Shown: piece by piece, positions 8,470-19,196 of the stretch | Numbering within the stretch: the first letter of the stretch is position 1 | How the letters are laid out: each line of letters starts with the position of its first letter | DNA from: Paraburkholderia aromaticivorans | GTDB lineage: Bacteria; Pseudomonadota; Gammaproteobacteria; Burkholderiales; Burkholderiaceae | Length of the DNA stretch: 64,000 bases | Direction of reading: 5' to 3' | Assembly: GCF_002278075.1 (NCBI RefSeq) | Contig: NZ_CP022991.1 | Coordinates: 1-64,000 of the forward strand | Position numbers and translations under genes: made by a program | The notes under the pieces: model-generated | The model's database searches: none | What the model saw: the letters and a program-made list of their open reading frames with translations, nothing else | What the model was told of the DNA's origin: nothing

Positions 8470-9615
8470 TCAGGCGGAACATGCGGGTTGTTCCAGCAGC
8501 GGACGCAACAGCGGCGGCAAATGGGCGAGCAGATACTGAATGTCCTGTGCGGTGGTGGTTTCGCCGAGCGACAGCCGCACCGCCGCCAGCGCCTCGGCGC
8601 GCGGCACGCGCATCGCCGTGAGCACGTGCGAAGGCTCGCTGCCGCCCGACGAGCAGGCCGAGCCCGACGACGCGGCAACACCTAGCCGCCCGAGCCGCTG
8701 CAGCACGACCTCGGCGGGAAGCAAGCCGAAGCGCAGGTAGCTGGTGCCGGGCAGGCGCGCCGCCTGCGCAGAAAAAACGTGGACCTCCGGCAGCGCGCGC
8801 TTCAGCCCCTGCTCCAGCGCGTCGCGCAGCATGCCTACGCGCGCCGCTTCGCTCGCCACGTCGCCGAGACGTTCGAGCGCGGCCGCAAAGCCGGCGATGG
8901 CCGGCAGATTCTCGGTGCCGCCGCGCCGATGCCGCTCCTGGCTGCCGTGTACCTGCGGCATCAGCGTCACGCCCTGGCGCACCAGCAGCGCGCCAATGCC
9001 TTTCGGCCCGCGCAGTTTGTGAGCCGACAGCGACACCGCATCGATCCCGCTCCGGGCGAAGTCGAACGGCAGCCTGCCGATGAGCTGCGTCGCATCGACA
9101 TGCAGGCGCGCGCCGGCCGCATGCGCGAGATCGCGCACTTCGGCGACCGGCATCACCACGCCGGTCTCGTTGTTGGCCGCCATCAGCGAGACCACGGCCA
9201 CATCGGGTCCGATCAGCGCGGCGGCGCTGTCGAGGTCCAGCGAGCCGTCGGGCCGCACGGCAATGCAGTCGAGCGCAATGCCGCGCGCCGCCAGCGCACG
9301 CGCCAGTTTCAGGTGCCCGGCATGCTCGACCGCGCTGAATACGACACGGTGCCGGCCGTGCGGCACCGCCGCGTGCAAGCCGCACACCGCCAGATGATTG
9401 GCTTCGGTCGCGCCGCTGGTGAAGACCAGTTCCGCCGGCTTGCAAGCGAGCGTTCGCGCGATGGTCGCGCGGGCCGCCGCGAGCGCCCCCTTCGCCTGCT
9501 GCCCGAGCGCATGTTGCGACGACGGGTTGCCCCATACATCGGTCAGGATGGACAGCATCGCCTGCACGACGGCGGGGGCCGGCGGCGTGGTTGCGTTGTG
9601 GTCGAGATAAATCAT
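8470..9615 (-). CDS. Cysteine desulfurase, second nif-linked copy
   Basis: This class V PLP enzyme converts cysteine to alanine and an enzyme-bound persulfide for Fe-S assembly. It has PLP Lys200 in SAHKLRGPKGIG and the sulfur-accepting Cys321 in SSGSACSSGG, so it is an IscS/NifS group I enzyme. The ATG at 9615 starts the normal MIYLDHNATTPP. It is clearly divergent from the nifS at 16678 and sits in the nifB operon, 22 bp after the preceding gene. Confidence 0.93.
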   Translation of the reverse strand: MIYLDHNATTPPAPAVVQAMLSILTDVWGNPSSQHALGQQAKGALAAARATIARTLACKPAELVFTSGATEANHLAVCGLHAAVPHGRHRVVFSAVEHAGHLKLARALAARGIALDCIAVRPDGSLDLDSAAALIGPDVAVVSLMAANNETGVVMPVAEVRDLAHAAGARLHVDATQLIGRLPFDFARSGIDAVSLSAHKLRGPKGIGALLVRQGVTLMPQVHGSQERHRRGGTENLPAIAGFAAALERLGDVASEAARVGMLRDALEQGLKRALPEVHVFSAQAARLPGTSYLRFGLLPAEVVLQRLGRLGVAASSGSACSSGGSEPSHVLTAMRVPRAEALAAVRLSLGETTTAQDIQYLLAHLPPLLRPLLEQPACSA

Positions 9616-9637
9616 CGCCCAGCTCCGTTGATTGGCT

Positions 9638-10009
9638 TCACGGCCAGAACACACGTTCGCGATCGATGCACAGCGCGTCGAGCAGTTCGGCCAGATCGGT
9701 ACTCTCGTGCTGGAGCATCCACCGGTGCAGCGCGTGATCGCGCGCGCTCAGGCGCCACACGCCGTCTTCGTCGCGCGTGAGCCAGGCGATATCGATCACC
9801 CCGCCGGTCGTGTCGACATTGCGCGAGCAGCACGGGCTCTCGATACGAAACCCCTGCCCCTCGCGCAGCACGCGCGGCGACACATAGCGGTAGCGGGTGC
9901 GCTCGCGCAACGCCCGCTCGATCTGGCGCAGGGTCAGGTCGACGAGGCAGCCCGCGTGCAGGCCGCCGCGTCGCGTCGCCGCTGCTGGCGCGTTAGCCCG
10001 CGCCGTCAC
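9638..10009 (-). CDS. Nif-cluster protein of unknown function, 123 residues
   Basis: The GTG start at 10009 overlaps the stop of the second nifZ gene as GTGA, which decides the start. The protein has RYRYVSPRVLREGQGFRIESPCCSRN in two adjoining parts, with a Cys-Cys pair, then GGVIDIAWL and an aromatic, His-rich C-terminus (DHALHRWMLQHES). I cannot name the family. It is tightly coupled within the nifB operon. Confidence 0.75.
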   Translation of the reverse strand: MTARANAPAAATRRGGLHAGCLVDLTLRQIERALRERTRYRYVSPRVLREGQGFRIESPCCSRNVDTTGGVIDIAWLTRDEDGVWRLSARDHALHRWMLQHESTDLAELLDALCIDRERVFWP

Positions 10010-10281
10010 GCCAGGCCACCCGGTTCGGCTAGCACGCCGGCGGGAACGGGCGCGATCTCGTCTTCCGTGCATCCGACCACGCAGTTGCCGAACTCCACCA
10101 GATAGACCGGCTCGCCGCTCTCCACCACTTGCCCCACATTGACGATTTCGCCGACCGTGCCCGCTTGCGCGAGACATTCGTCCGCGCCGCGCTCGGGGAA
10201 GCTGCCGTCGTTGCACAGGTCGTCCAGCGCGATCACGCGCATGCCCCATTGATATGCGGGCTGAACCGGTTCGATGCTCAT
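10006..10281 (-). CDS. nifZ: NifZ-family protein, shorter paralogue
   Basis: The 91-residue protein consists of one NifZ domain: RVIALDDLCNDGSFP, GTVGEIVNVGQVVESGEPVYLVEF and VVGCTEDEIAPV. NifZ helps mature the P-cluster of the MoFe protein. It overlaps the longer nifZ by four bases (ATGA) and the next gene by four bases (GTGA). Confidence 0.9.
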   Translation of the reverse strand: MSIEPVQPAYQWGMRVIALDDLCNDGSFPERGADECLAQAGTVGEIVNVGQVVESGEPVYLVEFGNCVVGCTEDEIAPVPAGVLAEPGGLA

Positions 10282-10658
10282 GGCGAGGGCTCCTTGACTT
10301 GCGACGTATCCGGCTGGACCCGCGTGCCGATCTTGCGCAGCGCTTCGGCGCGCTCGCCCAGACCTTGCAGCACGTCATCGGGCAGGTTGTCGAGCGTGCA
10401 CAGCTCTTTTGCGCGCATGCCGACACGGTGGCCGCTCTCGACGAAATCCACCGCGTAGATGTAGAACTGCTGCAGGAACGTGTTGATGCTGGTGACGTAG
10501 CCGATCTCGCCCTTGTTCACCAGCACTTCGCCGATGTCCTTGCCGTTGTACGTGCCGTCGTTGCGGATCACCGAGCGTGCGATCACGCGCTCGCCGTAGT
10601 TGAAGCGCGGAGGAAACGCGACCTCGATCAGGTCGTCGTCGCGGTTGATGTCAGCCAT
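10278..10658 (-). CDS. nifZ: NifZ-family protein, longer paralogue
   Basis: The 126-residue NifZ domain protein contains RFNYGERVIARSVIRNDGTY and GEIGYVTSINTFLQQFYIYAVDFVESGHRVGMR in adjoining parts, followed by a helical acidic tail. Length and motifs fit NifZ proper, which acts in P-cluster maturation. It starts inside the end of the LRV gene with an 8-bp overlap. Confidence 0.92.
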   Translation of the reverse strand: MADINRDDDLIEVAFPPRFNYGERVIARSVIRNDGTYNGKDIGEVLVNKGEIGYVTSINTFLQQFYIYAVDFVESGHRVGMRAKELCTLDNLPDDVLQGLGERAEALRKIGTRVQPDTSQVKEPSP

Positions 10659-11484
10659 GATCCACTCCTGCTGGGCGTTGCATCTGTCCGCCGGTTGTCA
10701 TGCCCCTGAGCGTGTCCGACTGCCGGCGCTGCCGCGCGAGCGCGCGCACCTCTTCGTCCGCGTCGTTCACCAGCGAGGCCGCGATGCCCGCCGCCGCGCG
10801 CCGCGCGACTTCCCAGCGCACCCGCCAGTCGGGATCGAAGGCGAGGCGCGACAGCAGCGGCGCGGGCAGACGCTCGGCGACGATGCGGCGCACCTCCGCG
10901 TCGCTGTCGTCGGCGAGGCGCAACAGCGCGGGCATTTCGAGGCGTTCGGCGACGCGCATCCTCACTACGCGATCGGGGTCGCGAATCATCTGCGGCAGCA
11001 GCGCCAGCGGCAGACGCCGGGCGACCCATTCGCGCACGCCGTAATCGGCATCGGCGCGCATGTCCCCGAGCGCGGCGGGCGCGAGGCGCTGCGCGACGCG
11101 AATCCGTACCTCGCGATGCGGATCGTGAATCAGGCGCCCCAGTTGCCCCAGCGGCAGACGCAACGCGAGTTGCAGCCGCACCGTCTCGTCCGGGTCGCCG
11201 AGCAACGCGCGCAAGCGGAACACGTCGGCGTGACGCGCGGCGATAGCGCGCACCTCGAAGTACGGATGCGCGAGCTGCTGGTTGGCCAGATCGGGATGCC
11301 AGTGAAAGAAGCGCTCGATGCGGCGTGCGTACGCATCCTGCATGCACGCGTGACCGGGTTCGCAGCCCTGCTCCGCCCGTTCGCGCAACCGCGCATACTC
11401 GCAACCGGCGCAGTCGAGCGGGCCGCCTTGCCAGTGAAGCGGCGCAATGTCGCCACCCGGCGCGCGCACGTTCTGTATGGTCAT
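10651..11484 (-). CDS. LRV (leucine-rich repeat variant) protein with N-terminal 4Fe-4S motif
   Basis: Residues 25-47 carry four cysteines (Cys25, Cys28, Cys41, Cys47) in the pattern of the LRV Fe-S cluster domain. The rest of the 277 residues is about eight 24-residue repeats of the type LARLAxDPDxxVRxxVARR. The architecture matches the Azotobacter vinelandii LRV protein, whose gene is also nif-linked. It starts with an ATGA overlap with the TPR-like gene. Its function is unknown. Confidence 0.9.
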   Translation of the reverse strand: MTIQNVRAPGGDIAPLHWQGGPLDCAGCEYARLRERAEQGCEPGHACMQDAYARRIERFFHWHPDLANQQLAHPYFEVRAIAARHADVFRLRALLGDPDETVRLQLALRLPLGQLGRLIHDPHREVRIRVAQRLAPAALGDMRADADYGVREWVARRLPLALLPQMIRDPDRVVRMRVAERLEMPALLRLADDSDAEVRRIVAERLPAPLLSRLAFDPDWRVRWEVARRAAAGIAASLVNDADEEVRALARQRRQSDTLRGMTTGGQMQRPAGVDHG

Positions 11485-12062
11485 GGCTCGGTCCCCGTCC
11501 AGCCGCGCGTCGGATAGGCGCCCAGCGCATCCGTTGCGTCGTCGGACCCGGCGCCGCTCTCATGACGCGCGAGAATCTGCGAAAGCAGCGCGCCGCCCAC
11601 CCTGTCTTCGGGATCGAGGCGGCGCAGTTCGCGCAGCAGCATGCGCGCCTCGTCGAAGTCGCCGAGGCGCATGTCGAGGTACGCGAGCCCCTTCAGCGTG
11701 AACAGATAAAAGCGCGCGGCCGCGTCGTAACGCGTGATTGCGGGAGCCAGCGGCTCGTCGCCGAAATCGGGGCCGAGCGCGGTGCGCGCAATCGCCAGCG
11801 CGTCTTCGCCGATTGCACGCGCCTGCGTCAGTTGATGACCGTAGAAGTAAAAGCGATACAACGCGATCAACGGCACCGGATGGCGCGGCGCCGCGGCGCG
11901 GGCGCGCTGCAGCAACACGAGCGCCTCGTCGCGCCGTTCGCGCAGCCGGCCCGCCTCCGCGATCAATGCATCGACGCCGGACGGCAGGCCGCCGCCGACC
12001 GCACTCTGCGCGAACGCGGTCATGGCATCGTCGAGAGCACGGTCGCCGGTATCCATTGCCAT
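11481..12062 (-). CDS. TPR-like helical protein, nif-linked
   Basis: The 193-residue, all-helical protein contains tetratricopeptide-like pairs, for example ARFYLFTLKGLAYLDMRLGDF followed by DEARMLLRELRRLDPEDR. It is a paralogue of the protein at 27150-27629, sharing the ARFxLFTLKxLA and LRRLDPxD patterns. It has no cysteine cluster motif or signal peptide. A scaffold or adaptor role in nitrogenase assembly is inferred from context only. Confidence 0.75.
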   Translation of the reverse strand: MAMDTGDRALDDAMTAFAQSAVGGGLPSGVDALIAEAGRLRERRDEALVLLQRARAAAPRHPVPLIALYRFYFYGHQLTQARAIGEDALAIARTALGPDFGDEPLAPAITRYDAAARFYLFTLKGLAYLDMRLGDFDEARMLLRELRRLDPEDRVGGALLSQILARHESGAGSDDATDALGAYPTRGWTGTEP

Positions 12063-12071
12063 CGCTCCGCC

Positions 12072-12479
12072 TCAGGAGACCTGACGCGGCAGCGGCGGCC
12101 GCCCGCGGCCGATCGCGCCGATCTCGATGGTCGCCACGCCCGGCGGCGTGGACTCCCCACTGCTGCTGCAACCGCAAGCCGCCTGATTCGGATTGAAGAA
12201 GGTCAAGCCGGATTGGGTTGGCGTATCGGCAAAATCGATCGTCACGCCTTCGAGCATCAACCGGCTCTCGGCCGGCAGAAATACCCGCAGACCGTTGACG
12301 TCGAGTTCCTGTTCGCCCGCTTGCAGCGCCGGCTCGACGGTGAATTCCGCGGTGTAGCCGGAACAGCCGCCGGCGCTCACCACCAGCCGGAAGCCGGCGC
12401 CGGCCGGTAGCCCCGAAAAACGCACGATACGGCGCATGAATTTCTCGGCAGCGCTTGTGACAGTTACGTTGGACAGCAT
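12072..12479 (-). CDS. HesB/IscA-type iron-sulfur carrier
   Basis: The 135-residue A-type carrier has the three conserved cysteines Cys39 (GGCSGYTAEF), Cys102 and Cys104 (CGC). It would accept and deliver Fe-S clusters, probably to NifB, whose gene lies two positions upstream in the same operon. The C-terminal extension after the CGC motif (about 30 residues) is longer than in IscA. The start at 12479 was chosen for the standard family N-terminus. Confidence 0.92.
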   Translation of the reverse strand: MLSNVTVTSAAEKFMRRIVRFSGLPAGAGFRLVVSAGGCSGYTAEFTVEPALQAGEQELDVNGLRVFLPAESRLMLEGVTIDFADTPTQSGLTFFNPNQAACGCSSSGESTPPGVATIEIGAIGRGRPPLPRQVS

Positions 12480-12529
12480 GATGCGCAGTCTCCTGAAAGA
12501 TGAATGGCCGGCCCGGCGAGAAGCCTGAC

Positions 12530-12724
12530 TTAGACCTGAACGATGCAGCCGTCCACGGGACACACCGCGACGCACTGCGGGTCGTCGAAATGGCCTTCGC
12601 ATTCGGTGCATTTCTTGGGGTCGATCACGAAGATGCCGCCTTTCTCGCTGATCGCGACGTTGGGACATTCCGGTTCGCAGGCCGAGCAGCCCGTACAGGT
12701 GGACGCAATAATCTTGAGGGCCAT
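12530..12724 (-). CDS. fdxN: 2[4Fe-4S] ferredoxin, FdxN type
   Basis: The 64-residue bacterial ferredoxin has eight cluster cysteines: Cys10, 13, 16 and 20, then Cys39, 42, 51 and 55, with an insert between the second CxxC and the next Cys. This is typical of FdxN encoded next to nifB. FdxN supplies electrons in NifB-co synthesis or to nitrogenase. It directly follows nifB. Confidence 0.95.
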   Translation of the reverse strand: MALKIIASTCTGCSACEPECPNVAISEKGGIFVIDPKKCTECEGHFDDPQCVAVCPVDGCIVQV

Positions 12725-12764
12725 GACAATTCTCCTGATGTCCTGTCTTTAAGAATGTGGGGGG

Positions 12765-14360
12765 TCATGCCGCCGAGGCTGACGACGTGTAAGCGCCCTG
12801 GCGAATCGATGCATCGCCGCGGTCCTGATGCACGACGGCGCCGCTCTCGATACGGCTGCGGTAATCGTTGAACCAGGCGAGGGCCGCCTTTTCGATGAAT
12901 TCGCCGACGTACTGATCCACCGGTTCGATACCGGCTTGCGCCAGTTCGTCCTTCGGGCACGCGCCGATTTTCGCGACCAGCACCGCGTGGCAGTCGTTGA
13001 TCGCGCGCACCACCGACGGCAGTTGCTCGTCGTCGCCGTAGCCGCCCTGGCAATACAGATCCACCCGGCGATGGCCGACGAACAGCGCTTCGGCAGCCGA
13101 GACTTCGAAAATCTGAAACTCGGTGACGTGGCCGAAGTGTTCGTTGACGCGGCCGCCGCCTTTCGTTGCGACCGCAACCAGCACCTTCATGTGGTCGGCA
13201 ACGTCGATCTCGCGCGAGACCGCCAGCGCTTCCTGCTTCGCGTCGTGCTGCGCCTGGCGCTCGGCTTCCACGCGCTGCTGATATTCGCGGCGGCGTTCGA
13301 GGTCGTAGACCACTTCCATCTGATCGATCTTGTCGAGCGTGAATTCTTCGCTGCGGTCTTCGCCGAGCAGGCCGACCGCGTCCGCGCGGCACTGGCGGCA
13401 ATGGCGCATCAGATTGGCGCCGCCCATGCAGGCGTCCTGCACGGCCTTGAGTTCCTGCGCGGTCGGTCCGCGCTGTCCGCTCAGGCCGAAGTGCGTGCCG
13501 TGCTCGGGCTCCGAGATCAGCGGCATGATGTTATGCAGGAACGCGCCGCGTTTCTTGACCTCGCGGTTGACCTCGAACAGGTGCTCGTCGTTGATGCCGG
13601 GAATCAGCACCGAGTTGATCTTGGTCAGCACGCCGCGCGCGGTGAGCATCTCGAGCCCCTTCATCTGCCGCTCATGAAGGATGCGGGCCGCCTCGTAGCC
13701 GGTCACGCGCTTGTGCTCCCAGAAAATCCACGGATAGATTTTCGCGCCCACCGCCGGGTCGACCATGTTGATGGTGATCGTCACGTGGTCGATGTTGTAC
13801 TTGCAGATTTCGTCGACGAGGTCGGGCAGCGCGAGGCCGTTGGTCGACAGGCACAGCTTGATGTCCGGCGCCTGCTCCTGCAGCATGCGGAACGTCTCGA
13901 AGGTTTTCTTCGGACTCGCCAGCGAATCGCCGGGGCCGGCAATGCCGAGCACGGTCATCTGCGGAATTTCGCTTGCGACCGCAACGACTTTCTTGACCGC
14001 CTGTTCCGGTGTGAGCTTCTGCGAGACCACGCCGGGGCGCGACTCGTTAGAGCAGTCGTATTTGCGGTTGCAGTAGTTGCACTGGATGTTGCAGGCAGGC
14101 GCCACCGCCACATGCATGCGCGCATAGTGATGGTGGGCTTCTTCCGAGTAGCACGGATGATTCTTGACCTTCTCCCAGATCTCCGCCGGCATGTCGTCGG
14201 GACCGCCCGACGAGCCGCAACTGGCCTTGCCCTCGCCACCTTGCGTACCGCACCCCCCACCGGCGGAGGGAACGTCGATCTTCACACCGAGGGGTTTGAT
14301 CTGGCCGATGCCGATATAGGTCGCTGCGGGCAGGTCGCTCGCATTTGTACTCGCTTGCAT
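12765..14360 (-). CDS. nifB: Nitrogenase cofactor biosynthesis radical SAM protein NifB
   Basis: NifB fuses [4Fe-4S] units and inserts the central carbide to make NifB-co. The radical SAM motif Cys90-x3-Cys94-x2-Cys97 is present. The C-terminal part (about 410-531) is a NifX/NafY-like domain ([20 protein letters not shown]). The ATG at 14360 has a GGAGATAT ribosome site; the upstream in-frame ATG at 14420 lies within the -24 element of the sigma-54 promoter, so it cannot be the start of that transcript. It is the first gene of a leftward operon reaching 5574. Confidence 0.97.
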   Translation of the reverse strand: MQASTNASDLPAATYIGIGQIKPLGVKIDVPSAGGGCGTQGGEGKASCGSSGGPDDMPAEIWEKVKNHPCYSEEAHHHYARMHVAVAPACNIQCNYCNRKYDCSNESRPGVVSQKLTPEQAVKKVVAVASEIPQMTVLGIAGPGDSLASPKKTFETFRMLQEQAPDIKLCLSTNGLALPDLVDEICKYNIDHVTITINMVDPAVGAKIYPWIFWEHKRVTGYEAARILHERQMKGLEMLTARGVLTKINSVLIPGINDEHLFEVNREVKKRGAFLHNIMPLISEPEHGTHFGLSGQRGPTAQELKAVQDACMGGANLMRHCRQCRADAVGLLGEDRSEEFTLDKIDQMEVVYDLERRREYQQRVEAERQAQHDAKQEALAVSREIDVADHMKVLVAVATKGGGRVNEHFGHVTEFQIFEVSAAEALFVGHRRVDLYCQGGYGDDEQLPSVVRAINDCHAVLVAKIGACPKDELAQAGIEPVDQYVGEFIEKAALAWFNDYRSRIESGAVVHQDRGDASIRQGAYTSSASAA

Positions 14361-14403
14361 GGATATCTCCTCGCAACCGACGGCGGCCGCGCGAAGCCTA
14401 TAA

Positions 14404-14419
14404 AGCCAGATCCATGCCA
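14404..14419 (-). promoter_or_regulatory. Sigma-54 promoter of the nifB operon
   Basis: On the minus strand the site reads TGGCATGGATCTGGCT, with GG-N10-GC spacing. It lies about 45 bp upstream of the chosen nifB ATG. The -24 half is strong and the -12 half is weaker than consensus. Confidence 0.75.
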
Positions 14420-14514
14420 CTCGGCGAGAAGGCCTGAATTCAATGCATCAGGAGATATTTCGCAGTTCTGTATGATCCAGGCGAACGACCAATCCTCACA
14501 ATTTCGTTGCGTCG

Positions 14515-14530
14515 TGTCGGTGTTGCGACA
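14515..14530. promoter_or_regulatory. NifA upstream activator site for nifB
   Basis: TGTCGGTGTTGCGACA is an exact TGT-N10-ACA palindrome located 96 bp upstream of the nifB -24 element, inside the gap between nifA and nifB. It differs from the nifH activator site by only two bases. Confidence 0.85.
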
Positions 14531-14652
14531 AATCTCACATGAACGCAAAACGCTTGCGGTGGTCGACGTCTGACGCAGACTGGAATAAAGACGCATCTAT
14601 CCCCGCACGCGGGAAAAAGACGGTAGTTGTGAAGCGAAGCCTCCCACTCCGC

Positions 14653-16365
<1,713 letters not shown>

Positions 16366-16622
16366 GGATTTCTCCTTCGTGCGCCGCGCGCGTTCAATGC
16401 ACCAGCGCAAGGCGCAAGTTCGACGCCAAAGGCACAACTTCGAAATCAAGCAATATCTACGCCCGGCGATTCAGCCTTCGCGCCTGTCGATCCCGCTTGC
16501 GGAACGACAAAGCCGACAAAAAGAACAGCGGACATTCTCGCGTGTCGCACGCATCGAGACAAAGACAACAGCAAGACTGCCAGCGTCCCGCTGAAACAGG
16601 CCGCTCATGCGCGAAAATCCGG

Positions 16623-16638
16623 TGGCATGGAAGTTGCC
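16623..16638 (+). promoter_or_regulatory. Sigma-54 promoter of the nifS-isc operon
   Basis: TGGCATGGAAGTTGCC has GG-N10-GC spacing and a strong -12 half. It lies 40 bp upstream of the nifS ATG. No exact TGT-N10-ACA activator site was found in the 312-bp nifA-nifS gap. The nearest candidate is a TGTC-N11-GACA palindrome at 16543-16561, whose spacing is wrong. Confidence 0.75.
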
Positions 16639-16677
16639 CTGAAGGTCGCATCACCCACCAGCCCTCAGGAGCCTGCG

Positions 16678-17931
16678 ATGCCGGATCTCCAACGCGTAGT
16701 CAGTACCGGTCCCCGTCTGCGAGGCGCCAACCCCGTGTACCTGGATCATGCCGCCACCACGCCGGTCGATCCGCGCGTGGTCAGACGCATGCTGCCGTAT
16801 CTGACCGAGATGTACGGCAATCCCGCCAGCCGTTCGCACGCTTATGGCTGGGTCGCCGAGGAAGCGGTCGAACTGGCTCGCGAGCAGGTCAGCTCGCTCG
16901 TCAACGCGGACCCGCGCGAGATTGTCTGGACCTCGGGCGCGACCGAATCGAACAATCTTGCGATCAAGGGCGCCGCGCACTTTCATCGCGGCAAAGGCAA
17001 TCACCTGGTGACGCTCGCGACCGAGCACAAGTCGGTGCTCGACTCGATGCGCGAACTCGAGCGCGAAGGCTTCGAGGTCACGGTGCTGCCGGTGCAGGAA
17101 AGCGGCCTCGTCGACCTCGCCGTGTTCGCCGCGGCGCTCACGCCCGGCACCGTGCTGGCTTCGGTCATGCTCGTCAACAACGAGACCGGCGTAATTCAGG
17201 ACATCGCCGCGCTCGGCACGCTCTGCCGTGAGCGGGGCGTCCTGCTGCACGTGGACGCCGCCCAGGCCGCCGGCAAAGTGTCGATCGATCTCGCCGCGTT
17301 GCCGGTCGATCTGATGTCGTTCTCGGCTCACAAGATATACGGCCCCAAAGGTATCGGCGCGCTGTACGTGGGACGCCGGCCGCGCGTGCGGATCGCGTCG
17401 CAGATGCACGGTGGCGGCCATGAACGCGGCATGCGCTCCGGGACCTTGCCCACGCATCAGATCGTCGGCATGGGCGAGGCGTTCTGGCTCGCGCGCGAGA
17501 ACATGGCGTCCGAAAACACGCGCATCCAGACGCTGCGCGAGCGGCTGTGGAGCGGCCTGCAAAAGATCGATGCCGTGGAACTCAATGGCGATGCCGGGCG
17601 CCGCGCGCCTCACTATCTCAACGCGAGCTTCAACTACGTCGAAGGCGAATCGTTGTTGATGGGGATCAAGGAAGTTGCAGTTTCATCGGGCTCGGCCTGC
17701 ACGTCCGCGAGTCTCGAACCCAGTTACGTGCTGCGGGCAATGGGCCGCAACGACGAACTCGCGCACAGTTCGATCCGCTTTTCGATTGGCCGCTTCACCA
17801 CGGCCGACGAGATCGATTTCACGATCGATCTGATCACCCAGGTCGTCTCCCGGCTGCGCGCGATGAGCCCGCTCTGGGACATGGTGCAGGCCGGCGTCGA
17901 TCTGCAGACGATCCAGTGGGCAGAGCATTGA
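16678..17931 (+). CDS. nifS: Cysteine desulfurase NifS
   Basis: The 417-residue class V PLP enzyme releases sulfur from cysteine for nif Fe-S clusters. PLP Lys219 lies in [12 protein letters not shown] and the persulfide Cys341 in [17 protein letters not shown]. The ATG at 16678 is preceded by AGGAG. An upstream in-frame ATG at 16627 overlaps the sigma-54 promoter and is unlikely. It leads a rightward module with iscU, two A-type carriers, hscA and fdx. Confidence 0.95.
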   Translation: MPDLQRVVSTGPRLRGANPVYLDHAATTPVDPRVVRRMLPYLTEMYGNPASRSHAYGWVAEEAVELAREQVSSLVNADPREIVWTSGATESNNLAIKGAAHFHRGKGNHLVTLATEHKSVLDSMRELEREGFEVTVLPVQESGLVDLAVFAAALTPGTVLASVMLVNNETGVIQDIAALGTLCRERGVLLHVDAAQAAGKVSIDLAALPVDLMSFSAHKIYGPKGIGALYVGRRPRVRIASQMHGGGHERGMRSGTLPTHQIVGMGEAFWLARENMASENTRIQTLRERLWSGLQKIDAVELNGDAGRRAPHYLNASFNYVEGESLLMGIKEVAVSSGSACTSASLEPSYVLRAMGRNDELAHSSIRFSIGRFTTADEIDFTIDLITQVVSRLRAMSPLWDMVQAGVDLQTIQWAEH

Positions 17932-17993
17932 CATACCCGTTCCAGCCGAACCCCCGGATACGCGAGCATTCAACCACCTTTGCGGAGCACCTC

Positions 17994-18440
17994 ATGGCAT
18001 ACAGCGACAAGGTCATCGATCACTACGAGAACCCCCGCAACGTCGGCGCATTCGATCCGGACGCCGCGAACGTCGGCACCGGCATGGTCGGCGCGCCGGC
18101 ATGCGGCGACGTGATGCGGCTGCAGATTCGCGTCAACCGCGAAGGCGTTATCGAAGATGCGAAGTTCAAGACCTACGGCTGCGGCTCGGCGATCGCCTCC
18201 AGTTCGCTCGTCACCGAATGGGTGCGCGGCCGCACGCTCGACGAAGCGCTCGCGATCAGGAACACGCAGATCGCCGAGGAACTGGCGCTGCCGCCGGTCA
18301 AGATCCACTGCTCGATTCTCGCCGAAGACGCGATCAAGGCCGCCGTGGCCGACTTCCGTTCACGCCAGGCGAATCGGGACACTGCCGCCGACAGCCTGCA
18401 ACTCGCCGACCAACCGGTCTGCTCGTCCAATCCGAACTGA
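17994..18440 (+). CDS. iscU: IscU/NifU N-terminal-type Fe-S scaffold
   Basis: The 148-residue scaffold has the three cluster cysteines Cys37 (with Asp39), Cys63 and Cys106. It contains LPPVKIHC, in which LPPVK is the HscA recognition motif. It is shorter than NifU, lacking the central 2Fe-2S and C-terminal domains, but has a hydrophilic C-terminal extension beyond typical IscU. It follows nifS and works with the downstream HscA. Confidence 0.92.
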   Translation: MAYSDKVIDHYENPRNVGAFDPDAANVGTGMVGAPACGDVMRLQIRVNREGVIEDAKFKTYGCGSAIASSSLVTEWVRGRTLDEALAIRNTQIAEELALPPVKIHCSILAEDAIKAAVADFRSRQANRDTAADSLQLADQPVCSSNPN

Positions 18441-18467
18441 GTCCATTCAAGCCTGAGAGGAACCACC

Positions 18468-18842
18468 ATGGAAACGCTCGCCCAACCGGCCGCCGCCACT
18501 TCCAGCGCCCTACCCGTCCTGCTCGAATTCACACCTCAAGCCGCCGCGAAAGTGGCCTCGCTGATCGAGGAAGAAGGCAACCCCAACCTGAAGCTGCGGC
18601 TGTACGTGTCCGGCGGCGGCTGCTCGGGTTTCCAGTACGGCTTCGCGTTCGACGACCAGGTGGCGGACGACGACATGCAGACCGTCACCGACGGCGTCAC
18701 CTTGCTGGTCGATTCGATGAGCCTGCAATACCTGCCCGGCGCGCGCGTCGATTATGAAGACGGCCTCGAAGGTTCGCGCTTCGTGATTCACAACCCCAAT
18801 GCGCAGAGCACCTGCGGTTGCGGCAGTTCGTTTTCCGTGTGA
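18468..18842 (+). CDS. A-type iron-sulfur carrier, ErpA-like
   Basis: The 124-residue protein has the A-type cysteines Cys52 ([10 protein letters not shown]), Cys116 and Cys118 (CGCGSSF), and the ErpA-type stretch FDDQVADDD. It would receive clusters from IscU and deliver them to apo-enzymes. It starts 27 bp after iscU with a GAGAGGAA ribosome site. Confidence 0.92.
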   Translation: METLAQPAAATSSALPVLLEFTPQAAAKVASLIEEEGNPNLKLRLYVSGGGCSGFQYGFAFDDQVADDDMQTVTDGVTLLVDSMSLQYLPGARVDYEDGLEGSRFVIHNPNAQSTCGCGSSFSV

Positions 18843-18849
18843 GGCAATC

Positions 18850-19173
18850 ATGGCAATCTCACTGACGCCCGCCGCCGCGAGGCATGTCGAGAAATCGCTG
18901 CGCAAACGCGGCAGCGGCATAGGACTGCGCGTCGCGGTCAGGACGAGCGGCTGCTCGGGCTTCGCGTACGCGCTGGAATTCGTCGATACCGCCAACGACG
19001 AAGATCAGCGCTTCGAAGCGCACGGCGTGACCGTGGTCGTCGATCCGCGCAGCCTGACCATGCTCGACGGCACGGAGCTCGACTTCGTGCGTGAAGGACT
19101 GAACGAAGGCTTCAGATTTCACAATCCGAATGCCAGGGCGAACTGCGGTTGCGGCGAAAGCTTCGCGGTCTGA
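18850..19173 (+). CDS. iscA: A-type iron-sulfur carrier IscA
   Basis: The 107-residue IscA has Cys35 ([10 protein letters not shown]), Cys99 and Cys101 (CGCGESFAV) and ends one residue after FA, as IscA does. It follows the ErpA-like gene by 7 bp and precedes hscA. Together with the copy at 12072 it makes three A-type carriers in this nif region. Confidence 0.93.
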   Translation: MAISLTPAAARHVEKSLRKRGSGIGLRVAVRTSGCSGFAYALEFVDTANDEDQRFEAHGVTVVVDPRSLTMLDGTELDFVREGLNEGFRFHNPNARANCGCGESFAV

Positions 19174-19196
19174 CACACCCACTCAAGGACGCGCAC

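Noticed and set aside
12828..14573. A 581-codon plus-strand frame opposite nifB
   Set aside because: It is an antisense shadow of nifB, with no ribosome site or recognisable domains.
16543..16561. TGTC-N11-GACA palindrome considered as the NifA site of nifS
   Set aside because: The TGT-to-ACA spacing is 13 rather than the required 10, so it is not a canonical activator site.
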